From the NCBI RefSeq assembly GCF_940807255.1, contig NZ_CALNWY010000028.1, positions 1-55,734 of the forward strand: a stretch of DNA of 55,734 nucleotides, read 5' to 3'. Positions 37,913 to 45,412 of this stretch are shown piece by piece; position 1 is the stretch's first letter, and every line of letters begins with the position of its first letter. This DNA comes from Mixta sp. Marseille-Q2659. Its GTDB lineage: Bacteria > Pseudomonadota > Gammaproteobacteria > Enterobacterales > Enterobacteriaceae. The notes under the pieces were generated by a model. It ran no database searches, had not been told where the DNA came from, and was given only the letters and a program-made list of their open reading frames with translations. A program made the position numbers and the translations under genes.

Positions 37913-38172
37913 GGGGTCAATTTGGGAACGGAAATTTTTGTACGTTAAGCACATTATTTAACCCATCGAGTTGCATGACGGATTGATTTTGGGTCAGCAG
38001 CTATCGCTTTTAAGTTGTCGCTCTTTTGGTCTCGCATTTAGGTTATCCGATTAAGGGTCAAATCCCCTGAAAACACCGTATAGCGCGACGCAAGAGTACT
38101 TCCCATTGTAGGGTAAGCCTGTTCAAAAAACAGGCTTACCCTACAATAATTCCCTATATCCAAACTGACCCC
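37913..38172. mobile_element. Miniature element with Tn3-family-like inverted ends (TIME-like)
   Basis: About 260 bp bounded by GGGGTCAATTTGGG (from 37913) and, inverted, GGGGTCAGTTTGGA (ending at 38172). The left end continues AACGGAAATTTTTGTACGTTAAG and the right end, read inward, reaches ATTGTAGGGTAAG. Tn3-family terminal repeats are about 38 bp, start GGGG and end in ACG(T/C)TAAG; here the ends are 37 and 38 bp. No transposase or resolvase is inside. This is the form of Tn3-derived inverted-repeat miniature elements. The flanking 5 bases (ATACA and TAATA) do not match, so there is no target duplication, and the insertion or a later deletion cut the plasmid origin at this point. Confidence 0.6.
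38105..38147. repeat. Perfect 19-bp stem palindrome inside the miniature element
   Basis: ATTGTAGGGTAAGCCTGTT (38105-38123), a 5-base loop, and its exact complement at 38129-38147. The outer part of the right arm is the inner end of the right terminal repeat. It is not followed by a T-run on either strand, so it is not a typical terminator. Confidence 0.85.
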
Positions 38173-38241
38173 TAATAGCAGTAACAGAACAGTAAAACGC
38201 GCGCGGCGTCGCCTCAGGCAACATCAGGTGAACGAATATCG

Positions 38242-38841
38242 CTACGGCTGCTGACGCAGCGTTAATCCCACATCGCCGCCCGGATGTACCGCCAGCAGCG
38301 TCTCTTTTGAATAGCCGCTTTCGCTCATCAGGCAGGCGCAGGCCGCATCGAAAATCGCCAGCACCAGAATAATCGAGGTGGTAGCCAGCATATTTAGCGG
38401 ATCGGCTTCGCGCTGTACGCCGGTTGAAATTACCAGTCTGGCGGCACTGGCAATGGCTGAATTGGGATTTTCAGTAACGCTGAGTAGCGGCACATTTTTC
38501 GCCGCCAGCCCTGGCAGCAGCCGGGTCAACTCGTCGGAATTGCCGCCGCGGGAAATCATAATCATTAAATCGTCGGCGCGTAAAAAACCGAGATCGCCAT
38601 GCGCGGCGTCGGTGGCGTTAAGGTAAATCGCCGGGCGCTCGACGCAGGCCAGCATATGCGCAATCTTGCGCGCCGCGATGCCGGACGTGCCCACGCCCGT
38701 TACCACAATCTTACCTTTGCAGCCGCGCAGTTCCGCCAGCAAGGCCGCCCAATGCGATTCGCTGAGATGCGCGCCCAGCGAAGTCAGCGCGTCGCTGTAG
38801 ATTTGCCATACGTCGGCGGCCTGCTGCCATGCGTTGCTCAT
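38242..38841 (-). CDS. SIS-domain sugar-phosphate isomerase (arabinose-5-phosphate isomerase-like)
   Basis: A 199-residue single SIS domain protein. GKIVVTGVGTSGIAARKIAHML, NATDAAHGDLGFLRADDLMIMISRGGNSDE and LAVHPGGDVG match the SIS core of KdsD/GutQ arabinose-5-phosphate isomerases, including the HGDLG and HPGG(x)xG blocks. The C-terminal CBS domains of KdsD/GutQ are absent. KdsD/GutQ interconvert ribulose 5-phosphate and arabinose 5-phosphate, which fits the ribulokinase-like gene it overlaps by 4 bases. The substrate here is an inference. It is the last gene of the sugar operon. Confidence 0.75.
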   Translation of the reverse strand: MSNAWQQAADVWQIYSDALTSLGAHLSESHWAALLAELRGCKGKIVVTGVGTSGIAARKIAHMLACVERPAIYLNATDAAHGDLGFLRADDLMIMISRGGNSDELTRLLPGLAAKNVPLLSVTENPNSAIASAARLVISTGVQREADPLNMLATTSIILVLAIFDAACACLMSESGYSKETLLAVHPGGDVGLTLRQQP

Positions 38842-40475
38842 GCGCCCTCCTGCATCAGCTGACGGTATTTCATATGATCGTGGTACATCTCATGAAACAC
38901 CTGATATTTGCGATCGTAATATTGCTTGATGCGGTTCGTCTGCGGCGTGACCGTTTTACCGATACGGCTCATCACCGACATCGCCTCCGGGATCGTATCG
39001 AACACGCCCGCCGCCACGGTGCCCATCATCGCGCTGCCCAGCAGCATCGCTTCGCTCTCTTCCGGCAGCAGCATGGCACAGCCGGTTGCGTTGGCATGTT
39101 CCTGCACGAATACCGGATTTTTGGTACCGCCGCCGCTAGCCATAATGGTATCGATGGCATAGCCGCTTTGGTTCATGGTCTCAATAATATGGCGCGTACC
39201 CAACGCGATGGCCTGAATGGTCGCCAGATAGTGCAATGCCATATCTTCCGGCGTGCGCGACAGCTTAAGACCGCTGATAACGCCGGTCAGCGTAGGATTG
39301 GCGCGCGGCGAACGGTTGCCGTGGAAGTACGGCAGGATATGAATATCGCGCGTCAGGAAGGCGATGTTTTCCGGCTCGCCGGCCATCTTGCGCAGCAGCG
39401 CGTTAAGCTGCTCATAAATGGTTTGCCCCTGGGTTTTTGCCTGCGCCAGCAGCGTGTCATAGCAGGGATGCGACTGGATAATATGATCGATTAACGCGCC
39501 GGTGGCTGACTGTCCGCCCTCGTTGAGCCAGTAATCCGGCAGCACCGCCGAATAGTACGGCCCCCAGACGCCGTTGATAAAGCGCGGCTGCTGCGAGATC
39601 GCCATATGGCCCGTCGAGGTGCCGCCGATCAGCGCGACGCGGCGGTCGAAATCCGCCACCTCACCGGAGACGCCGCAAGCGCCCAGCGTGCCGAGCGTGC
39701 CAGCATGGGCATCGATAATCGAGACGCTGACCGCCGTGCCGGGAATCAAACCCATTTCGCTGGCGGCGCGCTGCGTCAGGCCGTAACCGAGCGGTTCACC
39801 CATGGTTTTCACGTAGCGGCCAATCTTTTCCGCATCGTGTTCCAGCAGATCGTCCAGCCCAATCTGGCGAAAATAGCTGGCGTCCCATTTATCCTCATGG
39901 CCCATATAGGTCCACTTACAGACGGTGGAACAAAGCGAGCGCGTATCGTCGCCCGTGGCGCGCCAGGTGAGGAAGTCCGGCAGATCAAAATAGTAACCGG
40001 CGTTGGCCCAGGTGTTCGGCATATGCTGTTTCAGCCACAGCAGTTTTGGCGTCTGCATTTCCGGCGAGATAATGCCGCCAACATAATCCAGCACCCGATG
40101 ATGCAAGGCGTTAATACGATCGGCCTGCGTGATGGCGCGGTGATCCATCCAGACGATAATATTCTGCTCGCTGCGCCCGGAAGGACTGATGCTCAGCGGC
40201 TTGCCCTCTTTATCCAGCACCACCAGCGAACAGGTAGCGTCGAAACCCAGCCCTTTCACCTGAATCGGATTGATATCCGCCTGGTTGACCGCATCGCGCA
40301 CCGCATTACACACCGCCTGCCAGATATTGTCGGAGGACTGCTCAACGAAATCCGCCTGCGGACGATAGATTTCAATCGCCCGGCTGGCCTGGCCGACCAT
40401 TCTGCCGTTCAGATCAAACACCCCAGCGCGGGCGCTGCCGGTTCCCACATCCACACCAATAAAGTAACTCGCCAT
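38838..40475 (-). CDS. FGGY-family carbohydrate kinase, D-ribulokinase type
   Basis: A 545-residue kinase. It has the N-terminal phosphate-binding motif FIGVDVGTGSARAGVFDLNG and the C-terminal ATP-binding IMASGGGTKNPVFVQEHANATGC. The length, the conserved SPSGRSEQNIIVWMDHRA and FDATCSLVVLDKEG segments, and the TSTGHMAISQQP region place it with the FGGY/YDR109C group, shown in yeast, human and Yersinia to phosphorylate D-ribulose, rather than with XylB or AraB. Start MASYFIGVDVG. It lies between the permease genes and the SIS gene, and should trap the imported sugar as a phosphate. Confidence 0.82.
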   Translation of the reverse strand: MASYFIGVDVGTGSARAGVFDLNGRMVGQASRAIEIYRPQADFVEQSSDNIWQAVCNAVRDAVNQADINPIQVKGLGFDATCSLVVLDKEGKPLSISPSGRSEQNIIVWMDHRAITQADRINALHHRVLDYVGGIISPEMQTPKLLWLKQHMPNTWANAGYYFDLPDFLTWRATGDDTRSLCSTVCKWTYMGHEDKWDASYFRQIGLDDLLEHDAEKIGRYVKTMGEPLGYGLTQRAASEMGLIPGTAVSVSIIDAHAGTLGTLGACGVSGEVADFDRRVALIGGTSTGHMAISQQPRFINGVWGPYYSAVLPDYWLNEGGQSATGALIDHIIQSHPCYDTLLAQAKTQGQTIYEQLNALLRKMAGEPENIAFLTRDIHILPYFHGNRSPRANPTLTGVISGLKLSRTPEDMALHYLATIQAIALGTRHIIETMNQSGYAIDTIMASGGGTKNPVFVQEHANATGCAMLLPEESEAMLLGSAMMGTVAAGVFDTIPEAMSVMSRIGKTVTPQTNRIKQYYDRKYQVFHEMYHDHMKYRQLMQEGA

Positions 40476-40491
40476 ACTCTTTCTCCTGAAA

Positions 40492-41445
40492 TCAGGCTTT
40501 ACGATTCTGTAATGCGATAAAGAGGATCAGCACGGTGCCCCAGAGCGCCATCGTCAAATAGCTGCTGATCCCCAGCAGGTTAAAGCCGCTTTCCAGCATC
40601 TGCAGCACAATAAGCGCCAGCACCAGGCCGAGGATGCGGCCAAAACCGCCATCGGGATTGATGCCGCCGAGAACCGACGCGAGGATGGTCACCAGCAAAT
40701 AGGATTCGCCATATCCGGCTTTGGCGGAGTTGAATTTCGCCATCATCAAAATGGCGGCGACCCAGCCGAGCAGCGCGGAAATCACATACACCGCAATCTG
40801 TACGCGCACGGTATTCACGCCGCTGTAGCGCGTCGCCTGCTCATTGGAGCCGACCAGATAGAGGCTGCGGCCCAGCGTTGTATGCTCCAGCAGCACCCAC
40901 AGCAACACCGCCACCAGCAGAAAGAGCAGCAAGGCCACCGGAATCCCGGCGATCGTCGCATTGCCGAGAAACTGGATCGCCGCCGGAAAGCCTGAAATGA
41001 CCGCCCCGTTGGAGAGCAGAATATTCAGGCCGGTAATCAGCGTCATGGTGCCCAGCGTGGCGAGAATCGGCGAAACGCCAACCCAGGCGATTAGCGCCCC
41101 GTTCAGCGTGCCGATGGCGACCGCCACGGCGATGCCCGCCAGCAGCGCCAGCAGCAGAAAGAGCGTGCTATCGGGGTGGCTGACGATAATTGAGGCCATC
41201 ACCAGCGAGCAGGCATTGGCGCCCGCAATAATTGACAGATTAATGCCGCCGGTCAGCATGGTGATGCCCATGCCTAACGCCAGCATTCCCAGGATCGGCA
41301 GCTGCGAGCCGATGGATTGAAAATTGGCGACGCTAAAAAAACGGCCGCCCAGCAGCGCCGAGAAGGCCAATGCCACCACGATGATAATCACGCACTGTAA
41401 GCGGATGATGGCATCACCGGGCAAAAATCTGGCGAACGTTTTCAT
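40492..41445 (-). CDS. Sugar ABC transporter permease (CUT2, RbsC-like), subunit 1
   Basis: A membrane protein of about 317 residues with eight to ten hydrophobic segments, of the branched-chain/ribose (BPD_transp_2) permease family. The conserved LPILGMLALGMGITMLTGGINLSI and the EAA-like cytoplasmic loop region GSNEQATRYSGVNTVRVQIAVYV with ASVLGGINPDGGFG are present. The start MKTFARFLPG was chosen for its GGGAG ribosome site; an ATG 33 bases upstream would overlap the previous gene. It pairs with the next permease as a heterodimer. Confidence 0.88.
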   Translation of the reverse strand: MKTFARFLPGDAIIRLQCVIIIVVALAFSALLGGRFFSVANFQSIGSQLPILGMLALGMGITMLTGGINLSIIAGANACSLVMASIIVSHPDSTLFLLLALLAGIAVAVAIGTLNGALIAWVGVSPILATLGTMTLITGLNILLSNGAVISGFPAAIQFLGNATIAGIPVALLLFLLVAVLLWVLLEHTTLGRSLYLVGSNEQATRYSGVNTVRVQIAVYVISALLGWVAAILMMAKFNSAKAGYGESYLLVTILASVLGGINPDGGFGRILGLVLALIVLQMLESGFNLLGISSYLTMALWGTVLILFIALQNRKA

Positions 41446-41446
41446 C

Positions 41447-42433
41447 TCAAAGCTCCCTTGCAAGTTTGCGTTTTTCATTCCAGGCGGTCGCGCTGATGCT
41501 GATCAGGATGATGGTGCCGCTGAAGACGGTGTGCCAGTAGGAGGAGATGCTGAGCAGCGTCAGGCCGTTTTGCAGAAAGGCCAGCAGGATCACGCCGAGT
41601 AGCGTGCCGGTCAGGGTGCCGCGACCGCCGGTCATGCTGGTGCCGCCCAGCACCACCGCCGCCAGTACCGTCAGCTCAAAGCCGAGTAGCGAGTTCGGTG
41701 CCACGGACTGCGTAATCTGTGCCTGCACCACGGCGGCAATCCCGGCGAGAATGCCCATATAGCCGTAGACGTAAAAGTGCAGCTTCAGCAGGTTCAGCCC
41801 CAGGCGCGACGCCGCGTCGCGGTTGCCGCCCATCGCATAGATCTGGCGGCCAAGGCGGGTGTAGTTCATCAAAATAGCGGTGAAGATAATGGTGGCGGCC
41901 AGACAGAGCAGCGGCAGGGTCAGGCCGTAGTCATAGCCGTCGGCGGCGGTAAAGGAGAACCAGTTGATGCCGTTCATAAACCAGTCCGGGAAGCCATACA
42001 GCCAGGTGCCTTTGGTGGCGTAGACCAGCAGCCCGTAATAGACGTTCAGCGTGGCGATGGTGATGATAATCGCCGGCACGCGCAGCCAGTACACCAGAAA
42101 GCCGTTGAGCAGCCCCAGCAGCAGCCCAACCGCGACGGAAATCAGCAGCGCCAGCGCGAAGTTGCCGCCGTGGGCGATCACCCAGCTCGCCATCGCGTAC
42201 TGGGCGATGGCGGTAATGGAAGGAAAAGAGATATCGATGCCGCCGGAGATCAGCACCACAAACAGCCCGCAGGCGAGAATGCCGAGAATGGCGTAGCTGG
42301 TGGCGACATCCGTCAGGTTACCCAGCGAGAGGAATTCATCGGTGCTGACGCTCAGCCCAACGGCCAGCGCAATCACCAGCAGCCCAAGCCAGAACTCATG
42401 TTGCCCTACTAAGCGGGAAAGTGCGTTATTCAT
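41447..42433 (-). CDS. Sugar ABC transporter permease (CUT2, RbsC-like), subunit 2
   Basis: A 328-residue permease of the same family as its downstream neighbour but clearly divergent from it: ILACGLFVVLISGGIDISFPSI and YAMGGNRDAASRLGLNLLKLHFYVYGYMG, then AAVVLGGTSMTGGRGTLTGTLLG. Two non-identical permeases are common in the autoinducer-2 and rhamnose-type transporters of this class. The start MNNALSRLVGQHEFW overlaps the ATPase stop by 8 bases. Confidence 0.88.
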   Translation of the reverse strand: MNNALSRLVGQHEFWLGLLVIALAVGLSVSTDEFLSLGNLTDVATSYAILGILACGLFVVLISGGIDISFPSITAIAQYAMASWVIAHGGNFALALLISVAVGLLLGLLNGFLVYWLRVPAIIITIATLNVYYGLLVYATKGTWLYGFPDWFMNGINWFSFTAADGYDYGLTLPLLCLAATIIFTAILMNYTRLGRQIYAMGGNRDAASRLGLNLLKLHFYVYGYMGILAGIAAVVQAQITQSVAPNSLLGFELTVLAAVVLGGTSMTGGRGTLTGTLLGVILLAFLQNGLTLLSISSYWHTVFSGTIILISISATAWNEKRKLAREL

Positions 42434-43934
42434 TGATCACCTCAACCTCTTTAGCAATCTCCTGTTCCGTGCAGCGATGGGGATTAAATTCCGCCACCAG
42501 TTCGCCGCGCCGCATTACCAGCACGCGATGGCTGTTGTAATACGCTTCCGGGATTTCATCGCAAATCATCAGCACCGCCATGCCCTGCTCCGCCAGGTCG
42601 CGGGCGATCTGGTAGATGCCCTCTTTATTCGCGATATCCACGCCGACCGTTGGCGAATCGAGGATCAGGATGCGCGGGTTAGTCGCCACCCATTTAGCGA
42701 TCGCTATCCTCTGCGCGTTACCGCCGGAGAGGGTTTTTACCGGCAGCTGCGGGTCTGACACTTTGATATTGAGATTGCGAATCAGATCGGCCACCAGCCG
42801 GTGCGCTTTGGGGCGATCGAGCAGGCCGCTGCGGGTATGAAGACGATCGAAGACCGTCACGATGGTGTTGTCATGGATCGACTGCTCCATGATCAATCCC
42901 TGCGTCATACGATCTTCCGAGACGTAACCGATCCCGTGCTTTATCGCATCGTGGTTACTGCGTAGCGTAACCGGCTGTCCGTTAATGCGGATTTCACCGC
43001 TTTCCGGCTGCGTCATGCCAAACAGGCTCAGACAGAGTTCGGTGCGTCCGGCCCCCAGCAGGCCAACTATCGAGACGATTTCCCCGCTGCGCAGCGACAG
43101 ATCGATATGGTGATATTTACCTTTACGGCTTAAGCCACGTACTTCCAGCATCGGTGCCTGTTCAACCGGTGGCTTTTCAGGGAGCGGGCTGTAGTGAAAG
43201 CGTTGTCCCGTCATCAGGAACGCCAGTTCGTGACTGTTGAGTTCCTGTGCCGGAAAGGTGCCGACCAGCTTGCCGTCGCGCATCACGCTGATGCGATCCG
43301 CCACTTCCATTACTTCATCCAGACGGTGGCTGACAAACACCACGCAAATCCCCGCCGCTTTCAGCTCTTTCACCACCCGCAGCAGGCCGTTAACCTCCTG
43401 GCGCGTCAGGGAAGCGGTCGGCTCATCCATAATCACCAGACGGGCGTCGGCGGCGATGGCGCGGCAAATGGCAACCAGCTGGCGATCGGCAATGGAGAGT
43501 TTTTCTACTTTTTTGTCGGGATCGAGCGTGACGCCGATGCGTTTCATTGCCGCCAGCGCCTGCTGCTTCATGGCGCCACGGCGAACCCAAATATCGCCGC
43601 CCGGTAGATAGCGATTAACCGCAATATTTTCCGCCACGCTAAAGTTGGGAAACAGCGAGAGATCCTGGTAAATTACCTGAATGCCGTAATGGGAAGAAAG
43701 CTGTGGCGTAAGATGATGGAACAGTTTGCCATCCAGCAGAATCTGCGCCCCTTTTTCGGGATGATAAACCCCGGAGATCACCTTAATGATGGTGCTTTTG
43801 CCGCAGCCGTTCTGCCCCGCCACGCAATGGACTTCGCCTTTTTGCAGCGTCAGATTTACATTATCCAGCGCCAGCACGCCTGGAAATTGCTTGCTGATAT
43901 TCTCAAGCGTGATAAATGCGGTGGTGTCTGCCAT
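42426..43934 (-). CDS. Sugar ABC transporter ATPase (CUT2, tandem ABC domains)
   Basis: A protein of about 502 residues with two fused ATPase domains, as in RbsA, AraG and XylG. The first half has Walker A GQNGCGKSTI, Walker B LVIMDEPTASLT and the switch His in VVFVSHRLDEV. The second half has a degenerate P-loop GLLGAGRTE, signature LSGGNAQR and ILILDSPTVGVD. The start was placed at ATG 43934 (MADTTAFITLENIS), with GGGG upstream; a TTG two codons earlier is possible. The gene overlaps the following permease. Confidence 0.9.
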   Translation of the reverse strand: MADTTAFITLENISKQFPGVLALDNVNLTLQKGEVHCVAGQNGCGKSTIIKVISGVYHPEKGAQILLDGKLFHHLTPQLSSHYGIQVIYQDLSLFPNFSVAENIAVNRYLPGGDIWVRRGAMKQQALAAMKRIGVTLDPDKKVEKLSIADRQLVAICRAIAADARLVIMDEPTASLTRQEVNGLLRVVKELKAAGICVVFVSHRLDEVMEVADRISVMRDGKLVGTFPAQELNSHELAFLMTGQRFHYSPLPEKPPVEQAPMLEVRGLSRKGKYHHIDLSLRSGEIVSIVGLLGAGRTELCLSLFGMTQPESGEIRINGQPVTLRSNHDAIKHGIGYVSEDRMTQGLIMEQSIHDNTIVTVFDRLHTRSGLLDRPKAHRLVADLIRNLNIKVSDPQLPVKTLSGGNAQRIAIAKWVATNPRILILDSPTVGVDIANKEGIYQIARDLAEQGMAVLMICDEIPEAYYNSHRVLVMRRGELVAEFNPHRCTEQEIAKEVEVINE

Positions 43935-44038
43935 AGACAATACCCCTGGTAGCGCCCAGCCGGGCGCTAAAGTGCGTTTTTGTGATATTGCCGGCCAGAC
44001 GGCCGGCGTTGCGGTTCCCTGGTGTTTGGCTGAGGGTC

Positions 44039-45022
44039 TTAGAAACCGAGCGATTGAGCGTTATCTTTGGTGACTTCGAGAATCTTGTTAAAGCGAATCA
44101 CTTTTTTATCCATATCGACATCGGCTTTCCCTAAACCGTCGATGGTCAGATCGGGCGTCACCTCTTTGCCCTGCAATAGTTGATCGGCGACGGTAACCAG
44201 CGCGTAACCCGCGTCTTTCGGATCCCACAGCAGCGCTTTTTTAATGTCGCCGCGCATCAGATAAGGCGCCGCCTGTCCCGGCATCGCGATACCCACCACA
44301 GCCACTTTCTCTTTGGCACGCTTCTTCTGTACCGCCTGGCCTGCGCCGATCGGGCCGAGCGAGCCAAAGCCGATAATGCCTTTCATCTGCGGATAGGTTT
44401 TCATCAGATCCAGCGTGGTGGAGTAAGACTTATCGATACTTTCCGCCACCGGCAGGCGTGAGGTCACCTCAAACATGTCCGGGTATTTTTCTTTCTGGTA
44501 TTTAATGGCGTAATCGGCCCAGGCATTGTGCAGCGGCACGGTTAATGAGCCGACGTAAATGGCGTAGCCGCCTTTGCCGCCCATATCTTTCGCCAGCTCA
44601 TCCACGTTGGCCTGCGCATATTTTTCACTGTCGATGGTTTCGATATCCCACTGACCAATTTGCTGGTCGGGCGACTCATGAGTCAGCACGACAATGCCTT
44701 TATCACGTGCTTTTTTCAGCACCGGCTCCAGCACTTTGGCGTCGTTGGGCACCACGATAATTGCGTTAACATTCTTGGCGATAAGATCTTCAATCACCTT
44801 CACCTGCTGCGCCGGATCGGGCGTAGAAGGGCCGGTTTGATAAGCGTTAACATCCAGTTTTTTAGCCGCTTCGTTAACACCGGTTTCCATGCGGTTAAAC
44901 CACGGAATACCAGTGACCTTAGCGACCACGGCAATTTCATATTTTTCCGCCGCAACGGAGGTACCGGACAACATGCATGCAGAAATCAGGGCAGCGCTGA
45001 GCAGGGCGAGTTTGAATTTCAT
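44039..45022 (-). CDS. Periplasmic sugar-binding protein (LsrB/RhaS-like)
   Basis: A 327-residue protein of the type 1 periplasmic binding family. The signal peptide is MKFKLALLSAALISACMLSGTSVAAE. The mature protein starts KYEIAVVAKVTGIPWFNRMETG and has the GPSTPDPAQQVKVIEDLIAKNVNAIIVVPND block also seen in LsrB-type proteins, then GIIGFGSLGPIGAG and ALLWDPKDAGYALVTVADQLL. Closest families bind autoinducer-2, rhamnose or pentoses; the ligand cannot be read from sequence. It is the first gene of the operon and sits 98 bp before the ATPase gene. Confidence 0.88.
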   Translation of the reverse strand: MKFKLALLSAALISACMLSGTSVAAEKYEIAVVAKVTGIPWFNRMETGVNEAAKKLDVNAYQTGPSTPDPAQQVKVIEDLIAKNVNAIIVVPNDAKVLEPVLKKARDKGIVVLTHESPDQQIGQWDIETIDSEKYAQANVDELAKDMGGKGGYAIYVGSLTVPLHNAWADYAIKYQKEKYPDMFEVTSRLPVAESIDKSYSTTLDLMKTYPQMKGIIGFGSLGPIGAGQAVQKKRAKEKVAVVGIAMPGQAAPYLMRGDIKKALLWDPKDAGYALVTVADQLLQGKEVTPDLTIDGLGKADVDMDKKVIRFNKILEVTKDNAQSLGF

Positions 45023-45412
45023 AGTTCTACCTTTTTTAGGGACCGAGGCATGTCACGGAAAGGAGATTAACAACGAAGGGAAGAGAGGATGAATGGCAAT
45101 TGATTGAAATGTGATCAATGTTTATTATTGTGAAATTTTGTCATTTATTTAGTTAAATAAAGGTTAAATAAAAGATTGGCGTCTCAGGATGGCTGACTTT
45201 ATTTGTTAAATAACGCACTTAATTAAACATATATTTAACACTTTATTATCATTCACTGTTTTTTGGCGGGTTAAAGACCACGTCACTGACCTGCAGTGAG
45301 AACGCTAAATTCCTGAAATGTGAGCTGGCACGATAAATGAAAGTAAGAGGAGCCACGCGGAGGCGTTATTGACTGACTACGTAGTCTGCCATTAAGCCTC
45401 CGTAACCGCTCG
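45023..45412 (-). promoter_or_regulatory. Control region of the sugar ABC operon
   Basis: 390 bp without a gene. A strongly AT-rich part (45100-45260) holds three exact copies of GTTAAATAA (45152, 45163, 45205) and an inverted ATATTTAAC (45231-45239). There are also two CRP-like half matches (AATGTGATCAATG near 45107 and TTGTGAAATTTTGTCA near 45128). Nearer xylB lies a hairpin, CGGAGGC (45358-45364) with GCCTCCG (45396-45402), enclosing a 12-bp palindrome GACTACGTAGTC (45375-45386), which may end xylAB transcription. No regulator gene is adjacent. Confidence 0.5.

Noticed and set aside
38242..45022. Autoinducer-2 (lsr) operon
   Set aside because: The binding protein resembles LsrB, but there is no lsrR, lsrF or lsrG, and the kinase is of the ribulokinase type.
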